Source: Periplaneta americana
Taxonomy: Eukaryota > Arthropoda > Insecta > Blattodea > Blattidae
NCBI RefSeq assembly: GCF_040183065.1
Contig: NC_091130.1
Coordinates: 129,123,914-129,187,913 of the forward strand
Length of the DNA: 64,000 nucleotides
Direction of reading: 5' to 3'
Shown here piece after piece: positions 22,808-35,150 of this stretch. The notes under the pieces are model-generated. The model did no database searches, was not told where the DNA came from, and saw only the letters and a program-made list of their open reading frames with translations. Both the position numbers and the translations under genes were made by a program. Position 1 is the stretch's first letter, and the number at the start of each line of letters is the position of its first letter.

Positions 22808-23453
22808 GAGCCTATGATGGTAGTAATTAAGACGCGAGTATGTTTATGAAACAAGTGCAAGCAAGTTTCATAATTTTCATACGAGCGTCTTAATTACCAT
22901 TATAGGCAAGTTTCATACGACTTTTTATGCTCGACCATATTTCTAACTTGAAATTATTCATAAGTATTCATGTTATTCTTATCTGACTGGGGAGCAGAAC
23001 TGACCTTGTGCAATATCTCGTAAATTGTGAGATGTGCACAGACGCGAAAGTATTGATTTTTTCCGAGAAACAAATGTCATTGACCTTGATATAATCTAGA
23101 AAGTAAAATAAACATTAATCTTGATATAACCTTGAAATTGATTTAGACATTGAAAAACGAGATGACAAATTGAATTTATTTGAATATTATTTACAATTAA
23201 CGCTAATTATTATAGTAACAGAACATAACCTTTTGCGACAGTATTGGATTTCCAGCCTCCATGACGTTTTGCTAGTTGTCTTTCGATTGCATATCCGAGA
23301 ATAATTGATACTTGCGCTTTCATATTGCTACAATGGTGTTTTCTGATTGGTGGAGCACCTGAACTTTAATGAATAGGTGTACTTTAATGAGGTCCATTAA
23401 AGGGCTGCTACCAGGTGTATAATTACTACATTTCGGCATGGTCGAGCATAAAG
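22808..23453. mobile_element. Hairpin plus TIR-bounded MITE
   Basis: Two inverted structures lie end to end. Bases 22808-22909 pair GTAATTAAGACGCGAGTATG with CATACGAGCGTCTTAATTAC. Bases 22921-23453 are bounded by TTATGCTCGACCAT and its exact reverse complement ATGGTCGAGCATAA. No coding capacity is seen. Confidence 0.65.
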
Positions 23454-23997
23454 ATTCTTCAAGTTCTTCGAATTGTTTGGTCACTCCTCCATGTTAGCTT
23501 TTACAGTATGAATAGCACAGTAATGGACCTATCTGATAACCCTCTTTATTGTTACCTGTACAATTATCTCGAGTTTTCAACTAATCTGTCTGCTGCTGGT
23601 AGTAGAATACTGACTACCTGCCTGTGCGATCTCTTCACGTCCAGTATTCACCCACAAACAAGTTGTAATGTGGTAGCTGGCAATTGTGATTGAGTAATAG
23701 GATTGGTTGGGACTCTCCATAACAAATGTTCCATCCAAGAATGCTAGCATTAAATTTATATAAAATGCCAAAGCTGATTTCCGAAGTGGTAAATTTCTAA
23801 TTTTAAGCTGCTAAAGTCTACTATCTCTAATGATAGCGTAAACAAGAGAGTACTATGTTTTATAATCATGAACATCATGCTATTTTTTTAAATTCTTGTA
23901 TAGATTTATGCATTGTGTGCTGAAATCTAATTTTGCATATGGCATCCTTGAAAGTTCATATTTAAATTCGTGGAAAAATATCTGATCTAATGCTATA
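23454..23997. other. Intron, no recognised feature
   Basis: AT-rich; nothing supported. Confidence 0.4.
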
Positions 23998-24578
23998 TAC
24001 AGTAGAATCCCTCATAACCGGCCATACCAAAACGACACTTTTATTTGGGCCGTCAATTTTGTCACATTAAGACTTTTGCACAAACTTTCATTTTCAGTGA
24101 ATATTCGAATAAAAAATTTGTGTATTATTTATGTTGTGTTGCCACATTAGGAAGTTCACTCGAACTTTAATTTTCAGTGAATATTCGAACCTAGGATTAG
24201 TGTATTATTTATGTTGTATGATGTGTTTTAATAAAGAAAATTCACACAGTTTTTATGTTTATCTAGTTATGTTCGGGCCGTCAGTGTTGCCACATTAGGA
24301 AGTTCACACGAACTTTCATTTTCAGTGAATATTCGAACCTAGGATTAGTGTATTATTTTTGTTGTGTGATGTGTTTTAATAAGGAAAATCCACACAGTTT
24401 TTATGTTTATTCAGTTATAAGCAGGTGATAGAGAAATAAGCTTCATATGACTGCAGTTTCAACATTTGGCACCATGAAATACGAACTTTTTTGTAGTATT
24501 TATTCAATTATTCGGCAAAATCTCGTATCCGGAACTAGCATGGTCACCTTGGTGTCGGTTAAAAGGGATTCTACTGTA
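23998..24578. mobile_element. pogo/Tigger-type MITE with internal tandem repeats
   Basis: CAGTAGAATCCCT at 24000 and AGGGATTCTACTG ending at 24576 are perfect TIRs flanked by TA. Inside, a unit of about 130-150 bp is repeated almost three times; each copy contains TTTTCAGTGAATATTCGAA and GTGTATTATTT. No transposase. Confidence 0.85.
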
Positions 24579-24951
24579 TATGATTTTCTGTTTACAATTG
24601 ATAGCTGGGATTAAATAAAATTTTTATGCATATGCAAGTGGAAAGTGTAATTCGAGTTGAATATATAGGCATACTCAAGTACATTTAAATGTGGAATTAA
24701 TGAACTACTATTTGAATTTGCAATTGAAAATGCACGTTGAAAATGGGACAATTGCACTAGTGCAACAGATATTTGATAAGATGTTCGAAGGTAAAAAAAT
24801 CTGCCTTTTCTGAAAAAATATCTTGTACATTATCAAGTGTGAACATACATAATATTTCAAAATGTTAATAAACGATAAATACTGTTAAGCTAGTGCTGGA
24901 GCATTTTATGTGTTTGTCTCATTAATTTTATGTTTATTTTTCTCTCTGCAG

Positions 24952-25289
24952 AAATGAATGTTTCTACTCTTGAACACATTTTCGCTTTTGGAGGAACTGG
25001 AACTTGGAAGAAGAACATAGATTCACGATTTGATAAAAATCTTAGAGTGGAACCAAGTCAAGTGAGTCAGTTAGTAATGGTAGCCAATAAACAAACAATA
25101 AAAAAATTTAGGTGTGAGAAATGCGGCAAAATGTATAAGTGGAAACAAGGACTTCTGAATCATGTTCGACTAGAATGTGGCAAAGATCCTCAGTTCTACT
25201 GCAATATGTGTTCTTATAAAACTCATCGGAAAGAAAATCTCACTAGACATTACATTCTATTACATAAATTGAATCCATATATGAAGTAG
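24952..25289 (+). CDS. lola: lola alternative terminal exon 3 (subfamily with exons 2 and 4)
   Basis: The acceptor TTTTTCTCTCTGCAG ends at 24951; two bases complete the split codon, then 111 residues run to TAG. The first full codon happens to be ATG, but it is internal: the same position is GTG in exon 2. The leader MNVSTLEHIFAFGGTGTWKK precedes finger 1 (C54, C57, H70, C75) and finger 2 (C83, C86, H99, H104), then KLNPYMK. It is the closest relative of exon 2 in both leader and fingers (shared KWKQGLLNHVR and LTRH), and should act as an alternative DNA-binding tail of the same nuclear factor. A SINE lies 250 bases downstream. Confidence 0.9.
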
Positions 25290-25534
25290 ACTTCAAGCAT
25301 CTTGCTTTTCAAGTTGACTCACTTATAATTTATTAATACAATGATTGTATATGTATGTTGTATTATATTTCCAATATAGTTTAAATATGATTTGGAACTT
25401 TAATATAGAGAGGAATGTGTATTTTTTTTAATCTTTTGTCTTTTATTATATATTTGTATTATTTGAATAATAATAAGTGAATATATTTATTATACATACC
25501 AGTTATGAGATATATAAATCTTTGTGAATTTAAA

Positions 25535-25720
25535 TACTATTATAGTCACAATCATGCCATGGTATGAAAGAAAAATTTCACAACCTCGAGTGGGATTCGA
25601 ACCTGCGACTTCCTGTACTCCGGTCAGGCGCGCTACCACTGAGTTATTGAGATCGTCTCACGCCAAAGGCTTGGAATTATCCTTTCATACTGGTGACTCT
25701 GTTATAGAGTACTGTCCATA
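25535..25720 (-). mobile_element. tRNA-derived SINE (minus)
   Basis: The minus strand has an A-box TAACTCAGTGGTAGCGCG (25629-25646) and a B-box GGTTCGAATCCC (25592-25603) at tRNA spacing. The acceptor stem does not close and the flanks are SINE-like. An open frame on the other strand (GFEPATSCTPVRRATTELL) is just the antisense of this head. Confidence 0.75.
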
Positions 25721-28272
25721 GCGTCTGATCTAATCAGCAATGCTTATGGGTGGGAAGAAACTTTACAAATTTAAATTCATTAATATGTCACATCAACGGA
25801 CGTTTATACGTCATCCAACATTGTAAGATGAAGATTACATTTATAAATCTTTGTTAAAGATTTAACCAAATAATAAAGGTAGTGTATTAATATATCCCAG
25901 AATCTTTTATAGTGTATCTGATTTGTATCAAAATAATTTTTGTAAGAACAATGTATATTGTACTACATTGAAATGAGATGTTACTTACCAATCATGTAAC
26001 TACTGGTAAGGTGGGACAGATATAAGAAAGCAAATTTTAACCATTTTTGGATTATTTTTGAAAGTCTAAATGTTAGGGAACTCATTGATATGGTTTATAA
26101 TAGATGTGGCTAGGAGACAGGTTTCATTTAGTGTGTCGCCGTTCAAAGTGATATGGACAAGTAACAACCTGCTTAATAGTGTTTTATTATGTCAGCTTTC
26201 AACATTTATACATTACATTACAGATGTAATTTATTGGCTTAGACCTGCCTTATGATAAGTGATGAAACTATCAGTAATGCACATTTCACATCTTTTGAAA
26301 AGATTTCTCTACACATGGTGAATTTCATCTCTATTGATAGAATTGAATCTTAGACACATGGTCTGTTCCATTCAATTTATGAATTACTGTTGCCTTAGAT
26401 ACACCTGCTTGTTGATCCAACTTTCTTAATAATTTAGTAGAAGATTGTTCTAGCCTGTTGCCTATGTCATTGGTTTTTTCTCCCCATTTAGAATGCGATG
26501 TTTGTGTCTTCATTTTTTATTTAAAAATAAGGCAGTTTCTCTATCAAGAAACAATATAATTGGTTATTTCTTACTTTCTGTATGACATTTTTCGCTAAAT
26601 TCTTTGTTGTTGAGTAAAATAATTATTGAACACTAGGATATTTCCATTAAAATATAGTACGGCACATTTTGTATGATTTCTTTGTAATATATGTGTCATA
26701 AATGAAGATTCACTGTTCTAATGTGTGCTACAGTGCCATGAACTATACTAATCTGCACTGAATGGAAGTCAGCTGTATATTAATGCTCGAATCTTGATGT
26801 TGCTTCAGCCTATGTAATGTATTGTATTGTATTGTATGTATATTATTACTGTGATATTTATAAATTTGATGCAATATCTTGTGTGGTTTATTCTAATTAT
26901 TTCTTCTCTTACGAATATTGTTAAGTGTTTTAAAGATATTATTATTGCTTTCAACATAATTTACTTATAAACTTTTCGGTAATTTCTTCTACTCTTTCCC
27001 ATTTTACTCTTACTCATCTTGACATAGACAAACGTGCTCATGAATGTGTTAGCATGTAGTCCAAGAAACAAAAAATGGCCCGACTCTTGAATCTCGTTTC
27101 AGAGCACGATTCACACCACAATGATTTAACAACAGTTTTCAACCCAGTATTATTTGAATAGTATTACAGGAAGGTGTTTTACAACTAATGCAGAAAGCAC
27201 GAAATTATTCTGAAAAAAAAAATCAAATTAATGCCTAAGAGTCATTATTAAACAAACACTACACAACACTCCCTCCCCCTGTGCTCCTCCCTCCCCCACC
27301 AATTATGACCACTCATCACAAGATTCTGATAGCTCAGAGATTTGTTAATTTATTGCGCAGATTAATTTCGTTTACCATCATTCTGTTTTACTGCAAAATT
27401 TATAAATATTCACTGATTAATGTTATAACTTCTTTATTATAAAAATTACCTGGCTGACTAGTTTCAGTGTGGTGTCCGTCATTGTTCAAAACCTAGTCAC
27501 CTTCCTCTTAGTCTCTGCATGTGATGAGTATTCTATAACAGAATTATGCCAGAGACTTGTTATACCATTTGTATTCTAGGTGTGTATATGTAGGAACTAT
27601 TGTTTTTCTTAAATGGCATTTGACTAAGAAAATAGTGACTTACTATTCGAATAAATTGTTTATTTTCATCTTTATAATTTGTTTTATTTATTCATTCATT
27701 GGATAGTACAAGTAATTACAGCGGTTTTAATTTTTAATGTGTAACTTTTTGTTTCACTTTACTAGAGTGGTGGATAAGACTGGCATGTTATCAGATTATA
27801 CAGCCCTATATAACATCGAGTCTCAATTTTACGAAGATTATAATTAAATTATTGTAAGTATTTTCTTAGTTTACTATAAGCCGTATTCCTGTACATTATC
27901 AAAATGTTCAGCAGCAGTGTGTGAATGTTAATAAGTTGTGGAGATGAAGACTTATGATTTACTCTATTTAAAAATGATTGTAGTACTGATTGAAATTTTA
28001 TTATGTTTCTATAATTTACATTATAATGTATCAATTTCTGACTGCCATATTAAAATACAAAATAATTCAACAGAGGTGAATAACATTCGTTATCTGATAG
28101 CTTCATCTAATTTAAAAAGAAGTTGGTTGACTTGTAAAATTTATTGTATTTGCTTTTCTAATAGGTAAACAGATGCAATAACTTCAAACGTATAAAAAAA
28201 AAGTAAGTAAAACTAGTTTTATTTAATATTTTAATTCTATTACTAACGTATTTCATTCTCTTTTTTCTACAG
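25721..28272. other. Intron ending in the acceptor of terminal exon 4
   Basis: AT-rich. A (TATTG)n-like tract lies at 26816-26837. The open frames 26331-26513 and 27849-28168 show no family features. The acceptor TTCTCTTTTTTCTACAG ends at 28272. Confidence 0.45.
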
Positions 28273-28604
28273 TGATGGATGTTTCTGCCTTCGAACATTT
28301 CTTCAATCTAGAAACAGCTGGAAATGTTGATCAGTATGGTAATAGAAAGACCAGAAGAACACATAATGAAATTGGTTCTTTAGTATTATTAGCGAGCAAC
28401 CAAACTTCACATGAGGACAAGCACAAATGTGAACAGTGTGGCAAATTATACAAATGGAAGCAGTCACTTCGTAACCATGTACGTCATGAATGTGGAAAAG
28501 ACCCTCAATTCCATTGCCACATTTGCTCATACAAGACACATCGTAAAGAAAATCTTTCTAGACACTTCATATTGTTTCATAAAGTTAACCCATATCTCAA
28601 ATAA
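28273..28604 (+). CDS. lola: lola alternative terminal exon 4 (subfamily with exons 2 and 3)
   Basis: Two bases complete the split codon after the AG at 28271-28272; 109 residues follow to TAA. The leader MDVSAFEHFFNLETAGN keeps the VSA-EHFF pattern of exons 2 and 3 but then diverges. Finger 1 is C52, C55, H68, C73 and finger 2 is C81, C84, H97, H102, followed by KVNPYLK. Its finger 1 helix region (KQSLRNHVRHEC) is intermediate between exon 1 (KGSLRNHMRLEC) and exons 2/3 (KQGLLNHVR), which suggests it is the link between them (inference). AATAAA lies at 28649, only 45 bases after the stop, a plausible polyadenylation signal. Confidence 0.9.
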
Positions 28605-29254
28605 TGTATGATACTGGTTCATAGAAGCCATATAGACTACATTTCGTGAATAAATATTGAAACAAAGACATTTTTTAATAATTATTACTTTGTATTTATT
28701 TACCATTGACTGAAGTGTGAAACTTGTTATGAATTATTTTTCTACAGTCCATATGAGAAGCAGTGTTTCGAGATTTCTACATATTTTCTTATTGTAATTC
28801 CCTGTGAATCACTTCTTTGTTTTTTCAAATTTTGTGATTAGTAAGGAATACCGACCATTCTGATATTACAGCTATTAGTGTTGGTAATTATGTAATAAGT
28901 GAACAAATGAGTAGAGATTGCTTTATAGTATAGTGTTGTTATATGAATCAAGGTGTCAGTTGAGATGCAAGTATGATGCCTTCTTAGAAAAGGTAATTTT
29001 TTTCAAACAATACATCCATCACTAACAGCAAATCCACATTACAAATCAATCAAATATACATTATTTACATTTTTAAGAATACTTTATTTGAATATTAACT
29101 ACTTTAGGAGGCGCACTTTTGTAAAATATTCTTGTGTGTCTTTTAATAAGCTATGTTTTGAAGTAATTTAAAATTACTTTGTTTAGGGATTGAATGTCTT
29201 TTGTGTGCAATCCAAGAAACGAAGTTTATTTTCTATTTGGGTGAAAAAGATTTA

Positions 29255-29314
<60 letters not shown>

Positions 29315-30483
29315 TGAAAATAAAATTAAAAAACTGGAAATGTTAGTATCATTTGTGTTGCTGCTTAACACATAAAATGTGTAATAAGAAAGTATGTGTC
29401 ATATTTGTGACACAACATTTTTGATTATGTATTTTAGCATTTTTAAATTGTTTAATTTTTATTATATTAGGACTACTGGTTAGTACTAAATTCAAAACCA
29501 GAAAATAGACGAAATGTTGGTAGACAAAAATTAAGATCACTTGATAGTGTGGAAGAAGATTTTAGAGTTCTGGCGGTAAAATGAAGAAGGCTAAGAGTGT
29601 TCAACAAAGTTTGGTCGTCCGCAATAGTAAGGGAGTCTAAGGCTGACCTACAAAGATAAGTCACGAAAGAGGTAGTTGGTACAGCGTCGTTAAATAATTG
29701 ACTTAAAAATGAGATTAGGCTGTGAAATTGTCTAGTCAACTTCGACATATTTTTTTAGTTTCCAATGATGGAATGATAGAAAATAGGAAACATTAAGTGG
29801 CAGTTTATCTTTTAGTAACTGAATATGGAAGAAATATTTGGATCGTTTTTTAATGAAATAGCAAAGGAATCACTGAATATATTTATTCTTTCATTTATAT
29901 GGTTGTTCTTATAACAACTGTTAGTGAAAATAGAGGGTACTTTTTTACATAGTATTCTGCTGTTACCAGACCCTACCTGATAGGAGCATCACTGCAGAAA
30001 AGAAGATTGAATGTTGCCATAGCTTTGTTAATTATACAGTAAGGATACTTTCACATAACAACTTAAAATTAGAAGTTTGTTACCCAGCCAATCACAAGAC
30101 AGGATTGATGCAGAAATGAAAGTCGAAAATTGATTCAAAATGCAGGATAAACTGGTCGTCTTATTTTTGGCATGTTCTCCATTCTTAACACTACTTGCAT
30201 AAAATGAGCACTACTGCAAAGCCTGCTTACATTATCAAAATTAGTATCCCAAGTCCTTAACATAAAATATAAACAGACTCACTGCATTGGCAACAACATA
30301 CAATTGACTCCTTTCCACAGTCGATTCCAGCAGTCGACAGTACCACTCAAGAACCAATATAATGGATTATTTCTCAGTTTATATTGACTGTGTTTAGGTA
30401 AAAGAACTTAACCCTCATTTTTTAAATATGACTTCTTTTGCTGTCGTTTGCATAAATAGTTAAAATTTAATTACAAACCATGA

Positions 30484-30533
<50 letters not shown>

Positions 30534-30754
30534 TATAATTATGCTTGCATTTCTTCATATAAAGTAACAAATAATAAATTTAATTATAACTGTTTCCGAA
30601 AAATTTTTCATTTGTGGGATAAGCCCTTTTACTTGAACACCATCAATATGTTACCGTACTCATTTTGAATGCTCGAATTTTCTTTCATATATCTCTGTTT
30701 ATGTACAGCAATAAATGATTATGTATTATTACTATTCTGTTATTTATATCATTG

Positions 30755-30793
<39 letters not shown>

Positions 30794-30840
30794 TTACTAG
30801 CAATGTTATAGCCTATTTTATAGTTGTAATATTAACATAT
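28605..30840. other. Intron with (AT)n, (TA)n and (ATT)n arrays
   Basis: (AT)n fills 29258-29312, (TA)n 30486-30528 and (ATT)n 30757-30791. No coding or transposon signature is identified between them. Confidence 0.6.
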
Positions 30841-31594
30841 TGTAACTTTTTATTCAAAGCAACAATGTAATTTTATTATCTCAACAATAATTATCACTCT
30901 CTACAATTTAATTCTGCTCCCGTCAACAATGGGATTTGCTCTCCACACAGTAACACAGTATTCGTTATTGCACTCCACAAACAACAATGACAATTTATTT
31001 GGACTATTACGAACAACAATGAACTGTTAATCTTAACTAATATTCACAAATCACTATTTACAACACAGAACTGTCAGTTCTCAGTTCACAGCTCGTTTGT
31101 CTTGGCTAGTTCTTCTAGCTCAGTCACTCGCGTTCACAGAATCTCGAACCCCAGACCTTCAGAGACGATTCGCTGCACTTCGAACTCAGGTCCCCCAAGT
31201 GCGGTCCACTGCACTCGAACTCCGGGCTTCAGGCTCCACAGTTACGGACACAACTCAAGTCGCGCTCTGGTCTCGAAGCTGGCTTCAATGCTACACAAGA
31301 CTGGATGACTGGAACTGGAACTGCTCAAGTTCGCTCGCGTTTCTTCTTTTATAACCACAGCGACGTAGCCTGGAAAGTTCGAGTTCACGATCTTTCGACG
31401 CGTGTGTCCATTCTCGAATCATCTCGCACGCTGCTGCTCCCCTCCTTCACTGCGCGTAGCACATGCCCCAAAAGCAGATGCGCGTGCAACCTCTAGTTTG
31501 CATGGCTGCAGCTCCCTTCTCCACGTCACCCGAACCTTCCACGCGCACCCTGCCCTCTGTGGGACGTGTGATCGAGTCTCGATGGGCTGTCACA
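30841..31594 (-). mobile_element. Solo LTR (minus), 754 bp
   Basis: The segment begins TGTAAC and ends GTCACA, i.e. TG..CA ends, and is flanked by the 4-bp direct repeat ATAT (30837-30840 and 31595-31598). Read on the minus strand it is a GC-rich, CpG-rich U3-like region, a TATA box TATAAAA at 31347-31354, and two AATAAA signals (at 30994-30999 and near the end at 30849-30854). No gag-pol or second LTR is in the window, so it is a recombined solo LTR. The open frames here (31097-31611) are by-products of its high GC content. Confidence 0.8.
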
Positions 31595-33659
31595 ATATTC
31601 ATGTGACTTAGTAATGTCATAGTAATTTAATTTTTGAAATGATTCGCAATGTTGTGCTGCATACATAACACGTGCTGCTGGCTGATGCTTAACATATTAA
31701 AACTTACTTACATATCCTGAGAGAGAAAGCAATATGCTTCTCTATCTTTCCGTCTCTCTTTTTTCCTCCCACCATGGTCACAAGCAGGTACTATAGGAAG
31801 CTAACATCATATTTTACTCATGCGTTCAAATTCATCTTGAGTCAAAGCATTGTATACAAAAATGAAATGTAAGAAACAACGAATAATAAAGTTTTGTCTG
31901 TGTACAAATAAAGAAATCTTTCTACATTTTTGTTGCTTTTTAACTAAAGGAATTATCTGCTAGAATTAATGACATTACTTACGGTAATATGTGAAATTCT
32001 GAATTTTATGATTGGTTTAGTGTTAAATTTCATATATTTTGTGCCAAGTTTTTAAAGTGATTACAGTAATCAAATTAAATTTCGTTATTTATGATTTTTT
32101 ATCTGATGTGTAAATTCACTGATAGGGCAATAATTCTTGAATAAATAGGTCTGGAACACTTAATTCATTGAGATTTTATTCCCACACTATTCGATTCAGA
32201 AAAATGTAGCACTTCATCAGGATTTTATCAAGAAATGCAAAACTCTATTAAGATATTTAGTAAATGCTATTGGGTGGAAAAACGCTTCATAGATTTGTAA
32301 CTTGTAAATCTTAATTTGTGTCATGATCATGATTGTTTGCGTCTAAGATAAAAATTTATTTTCAAGTTATATGTGAAGAACTGAAGAATTCGGAGATAGT
32401 AAGAAACTCCAGGCAATATATCATAAAATTATGTATGGACATTTTGATTTTCACAAGTTTATGGAAATTAATTTTTCACCTACTACTTAAAGCCTCCATC
32501 CTTAGGTCACTTCACTTAAGACCTGAAGGGTTCTCATATTCTGCTGGGTCCATTATGTTGGCCAGTCAAATTGTTAGAGATAGTCAAGCGATATGGGCAC
32601 AGAGCAATAAGTGAATCTTCCAGGTCTTGAGCTGTACTACTCTAAGAATAAAACTTAGATTTAGTGCAGACACTTTTGAGAAATTTGCAAAACCAGATTA
32701 CTTCAATACAACTTTCTTAGTAAAGCTGAAATCTCATAAGTAATAAAACAAAATAATATATGGAGGAAGGGGGAAAAGGAAAAGAATAGATTGTTTATGT
32801 TGAATCTAGGAATACATTCAGACTACTTTTATAAATTAATATTAAATTATTTTTTAAATAACATGTTGATATTCATAAACGATATGTAGGTAACTGATTA
32901 TAGTTACCATAAGTGTTTGTCGATCTGTATTTTTCCTGTATTTATATTCGGATTTCTATTAGAAAAGTAGTTTTAAATGTCGGCCCAAGAGTATCTTCTA
33001 GGTATTGCGTTTGTTTTCTTTCGGGATTTTACATAGAATGTAATTTTCATTTAAAAGTGTAAGTATTGGAGAGTGGACATTATATCACATGCTATTTATG
33101 TTATACTCTTCATACAGTATTGATTTAAGACACTTGATCCTGAAGGAAATTTGAAGGAAACAGAAAAATTCTAATCCTTGAGAAAGGGTCTACCATTACA
33201 TTATAACGTACAGCTTTTATAGTTTTCTCATAGTTTATTGTGAATATTTTCAAGGAAATTCTGTGGTCATCTGAATTCAAGAGAATATAATACTGAGATC
33301 CATTTACATATTGTCTGAATACTTAACAGTGTGCCGTAATTGGCGTAATTTTGATCTTATGTAGATCGATAGAATTGAATATGGAAACTTGTTCTGTTAG
33401 CAATTAATGCATTGTCTTGTATTTACTTTTGATTGTATTTCTAATGTTGTTTTTATACAAGACAAAATACATGCAAAGTTCGTATTTTGTGATAGAATAG
33501 CATTTATTCTATAGCAAGGTATAATTTTGTTACTTCCTCCTGTATTTGGTAGACATGTTACATACTGTATGTACATATTATTTAAAAATAGTTATAATTT
33601 CAAGGCGATATATATTATTTTTCTCCATTAAATGAATTGTTAAACTAGGCAGGAAGTTT
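31595..33659. other. Intron, no recognised feature
   Basis: AT-rich. A frame at 32333-32614 has no family features. Nothing else is supported. Confidence 0.4.
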
Positions 33660-33926
33660 TGACTTAGGCTTCCACGGCTGGTGTTTATAGGTTGTAGGTT
33701 TCTGGCTTTTTACCGCATTGTCATTGTTGTCTAAAAACTGACATTTTGACCATCTTATTGTGGTCTTCTTCAGAATTACAGTAACTTCTGACTGGTGCTA
33801 TATAACATCCTCACTAGCAGTCAGAAGTCACTATAGCTCTGAAGAAGACCACAGTAAGATGGTCGAAACATCAGCTTCTAGAAACCAATAACGATGCAGC
33901 AAAATACCCGGAAACTACAACCTATA
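33660..33926. mobile_element. Palindromic element with hammerhead-like motifs, copy B
   Basis: The inverted arms run from TATAGGTTGTAGG near 33686 to CTACAACCTATAG ending near 33926, with the axis near 33805. Each arm has a hammerhead-like core: + strand at 33832-33880 and minus strand at 33735-33782. The minus copy has lost the GAAAC core (now AAAAT). The sequence differs from copies A, C and D, so it is a separate family with the same architecture. Confidence 0.65.
33832..33880 (+). ncRNA. Hammerhead ribozyme-like motif (copy B, right arm)
   Basis: CTGAAGA at 33839-33845, one extra base, GACC pairing with GGTC (loop ACAGTAAGAT), GAAA at 33865-33868, CA in place of the two-base stem III, then TC. 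AGCT before the core pairs with AGCT after the site (4-bp stem I). Confidence 0.55.
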
Positions 33927-34139
33927 GGCAGGAAGTTACTTGAAAAAATGCTATGCTTGGTTGAAAAGAATAATAAGGATCCTTTCCAGTTATCTAAAAA
34001 GTAAGAAGTAACTTTATTTGCTATATTTTCTTCATTTTTCTACACAAAAATTCTGCCACTGGTTTATTACACAAGAATGGGATTTTTTTGCATCATCATG
34101 AAGAGTTTGTTTCTTACTGTTTTGGTAGTCATGTTATAG

Positions 34140-34495
34140 TAAGCATTTTCCTGTAACTCTGCAAGATTACCAGATATTAACCAGCGGATTATTGGTTATG
34201 GTTATCTTCAGCAAACCATGATAATTGATGAGTTGAAGGAGTCCATCGCAGATACTGTGACAGAATATTCTAGAACATGAACTCAGAGTGCTGTATAGAT
34301 GCTGTTACTTGTACAAGAAGAAACTGATGGAAATATACAACTTTTACGGTGAAGTTTTGGCAATAGATGGTCATGCAAAAATTCCCATTTCTTGTGTAAT
34401 ATGCCAGCACCAGCATTTGTAAGATTGTGTAGAAAATGAAGGAAATACAAACAATTAAAGCTACCTCTTACTTCTGAAACACCCTATATATCTAT
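34140..34495 (+). mobile_element. Tc1/mariner-like transposase C-terminal remnant
   Basis: Near 34185-34262 the + strand reads YGYLQQTMIIDELKESIADT, resembling the WGYLKxxVY..TIDELKEAI segment just after the last catalytic Asp/Glu in a common mariner-like transposase family. The stretch ends in GAAACACCCTATAT, like the TIR of such elements. It is short and broken. Confidence 0.5.
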
Positions 34496-34758
34496 TTCTC
34501 CTACTGTCCCGTGATCTTTCTCACAAGTTGGTTTATCCAGCAGTAATCCATGAAGGTTACATTTGAGAGATAACTTGACTGAATTATATAATTTAACGCA
34601 ATTTCTTGCATACGTGTTTTTTGTTAGTGTAGTAATATGAAAGGAGGTTGAGCAGTTATCGTTATCTATATTAATAAGTTTTGAGGTTATATCTTAACTT
34701 TTATCTCAAGCTTTGTTTCAATTCAGATTCTAACATTGTTTTGGGTTTACTTTTCCAG

Positions 34759-35150
34759 ATAGCAGCAGTGATGGGGATACCAAACGTTGGTCTGGTTGGT
34801 CAATGACTCGAGGAGAAGTATTGGCAGGCTTGGATCCTTCAGATTTCATGGTTGTCAAGAAAGAATCTAAATCTTCATCAAAGAACAGCCCTCGGAAAAG
34901 CACAACTTCTCGTGCTCGAGGAGTATTCCCTTGTGAGCGATGTGGAAGATCATATGTGCGTAAAGATTCCCTTCAACGTCATCTGCAATGGGAATGTGGC
35001 AAGGAACCTACCTTTCAGTGTCCATTTTGTCCACAGCGTTGCAAACGCAAAGCACACCAAATCCGTCATATTCGAAGGCAGCACAGTGATATGATCAGTC
35101 TTGTGGATCCCAAAGATCACGCTGGAATTGTGGAAGCTATAAGTGAATGA
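34759..35150 (+). CDS. lola: lola alternative terminal exon 5 (subfamily with exon 6)
   Basis: The acceptor TTTACTTTTCCAG ends at 34758; two bases complete the codon, then 129 residues run to TGA, the longest of the seven. The leader SSSDGDTKRWSGWSM shares the K-x-W-x-G-W-S-M pattern with exon 6 (KPWCGWSM). A basic Ser/Lys stretch (KKESKSSSKNSPRKS) precedes the fingers, a possible nuclear localisation signal. Finger 1 is C58, C61, H74, C79; finger 2 is C87, C90, H103, H108, with an extra Cys at 94 (PQRCKRK). A 21-residue tail follows. The linker ECGKEPTFQCPFC is identical to that of exon 6. AATAAA lies at 35222. It should be one mutually exclusive DNA-binding tail. Confidence 0.9.

Noticed and set aside
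24954..24956. ATG as a translation start of exon 3 (likewise 28275 in exon 4)
   Set aside because: It follows a strong acceptor by two bases, and the equivalent codon in exon 2 is GTG; translation should enter by splicing.
25524..25721. Open frame with GFEPATSCTPVRRATTELL
   Set aside because: This widely seen peptide is the antisense of a tRNA-derived SINE head.
31097..31611. GC/CpG-rich block with several overlapping open frames, possible gene or CpG-island promoter of the host
   Set aside because: The block ends exactly at TG..CA termini with a 4-bp duplication and is a solo LTR; the frames are not conserved in style and overlap in several phases.
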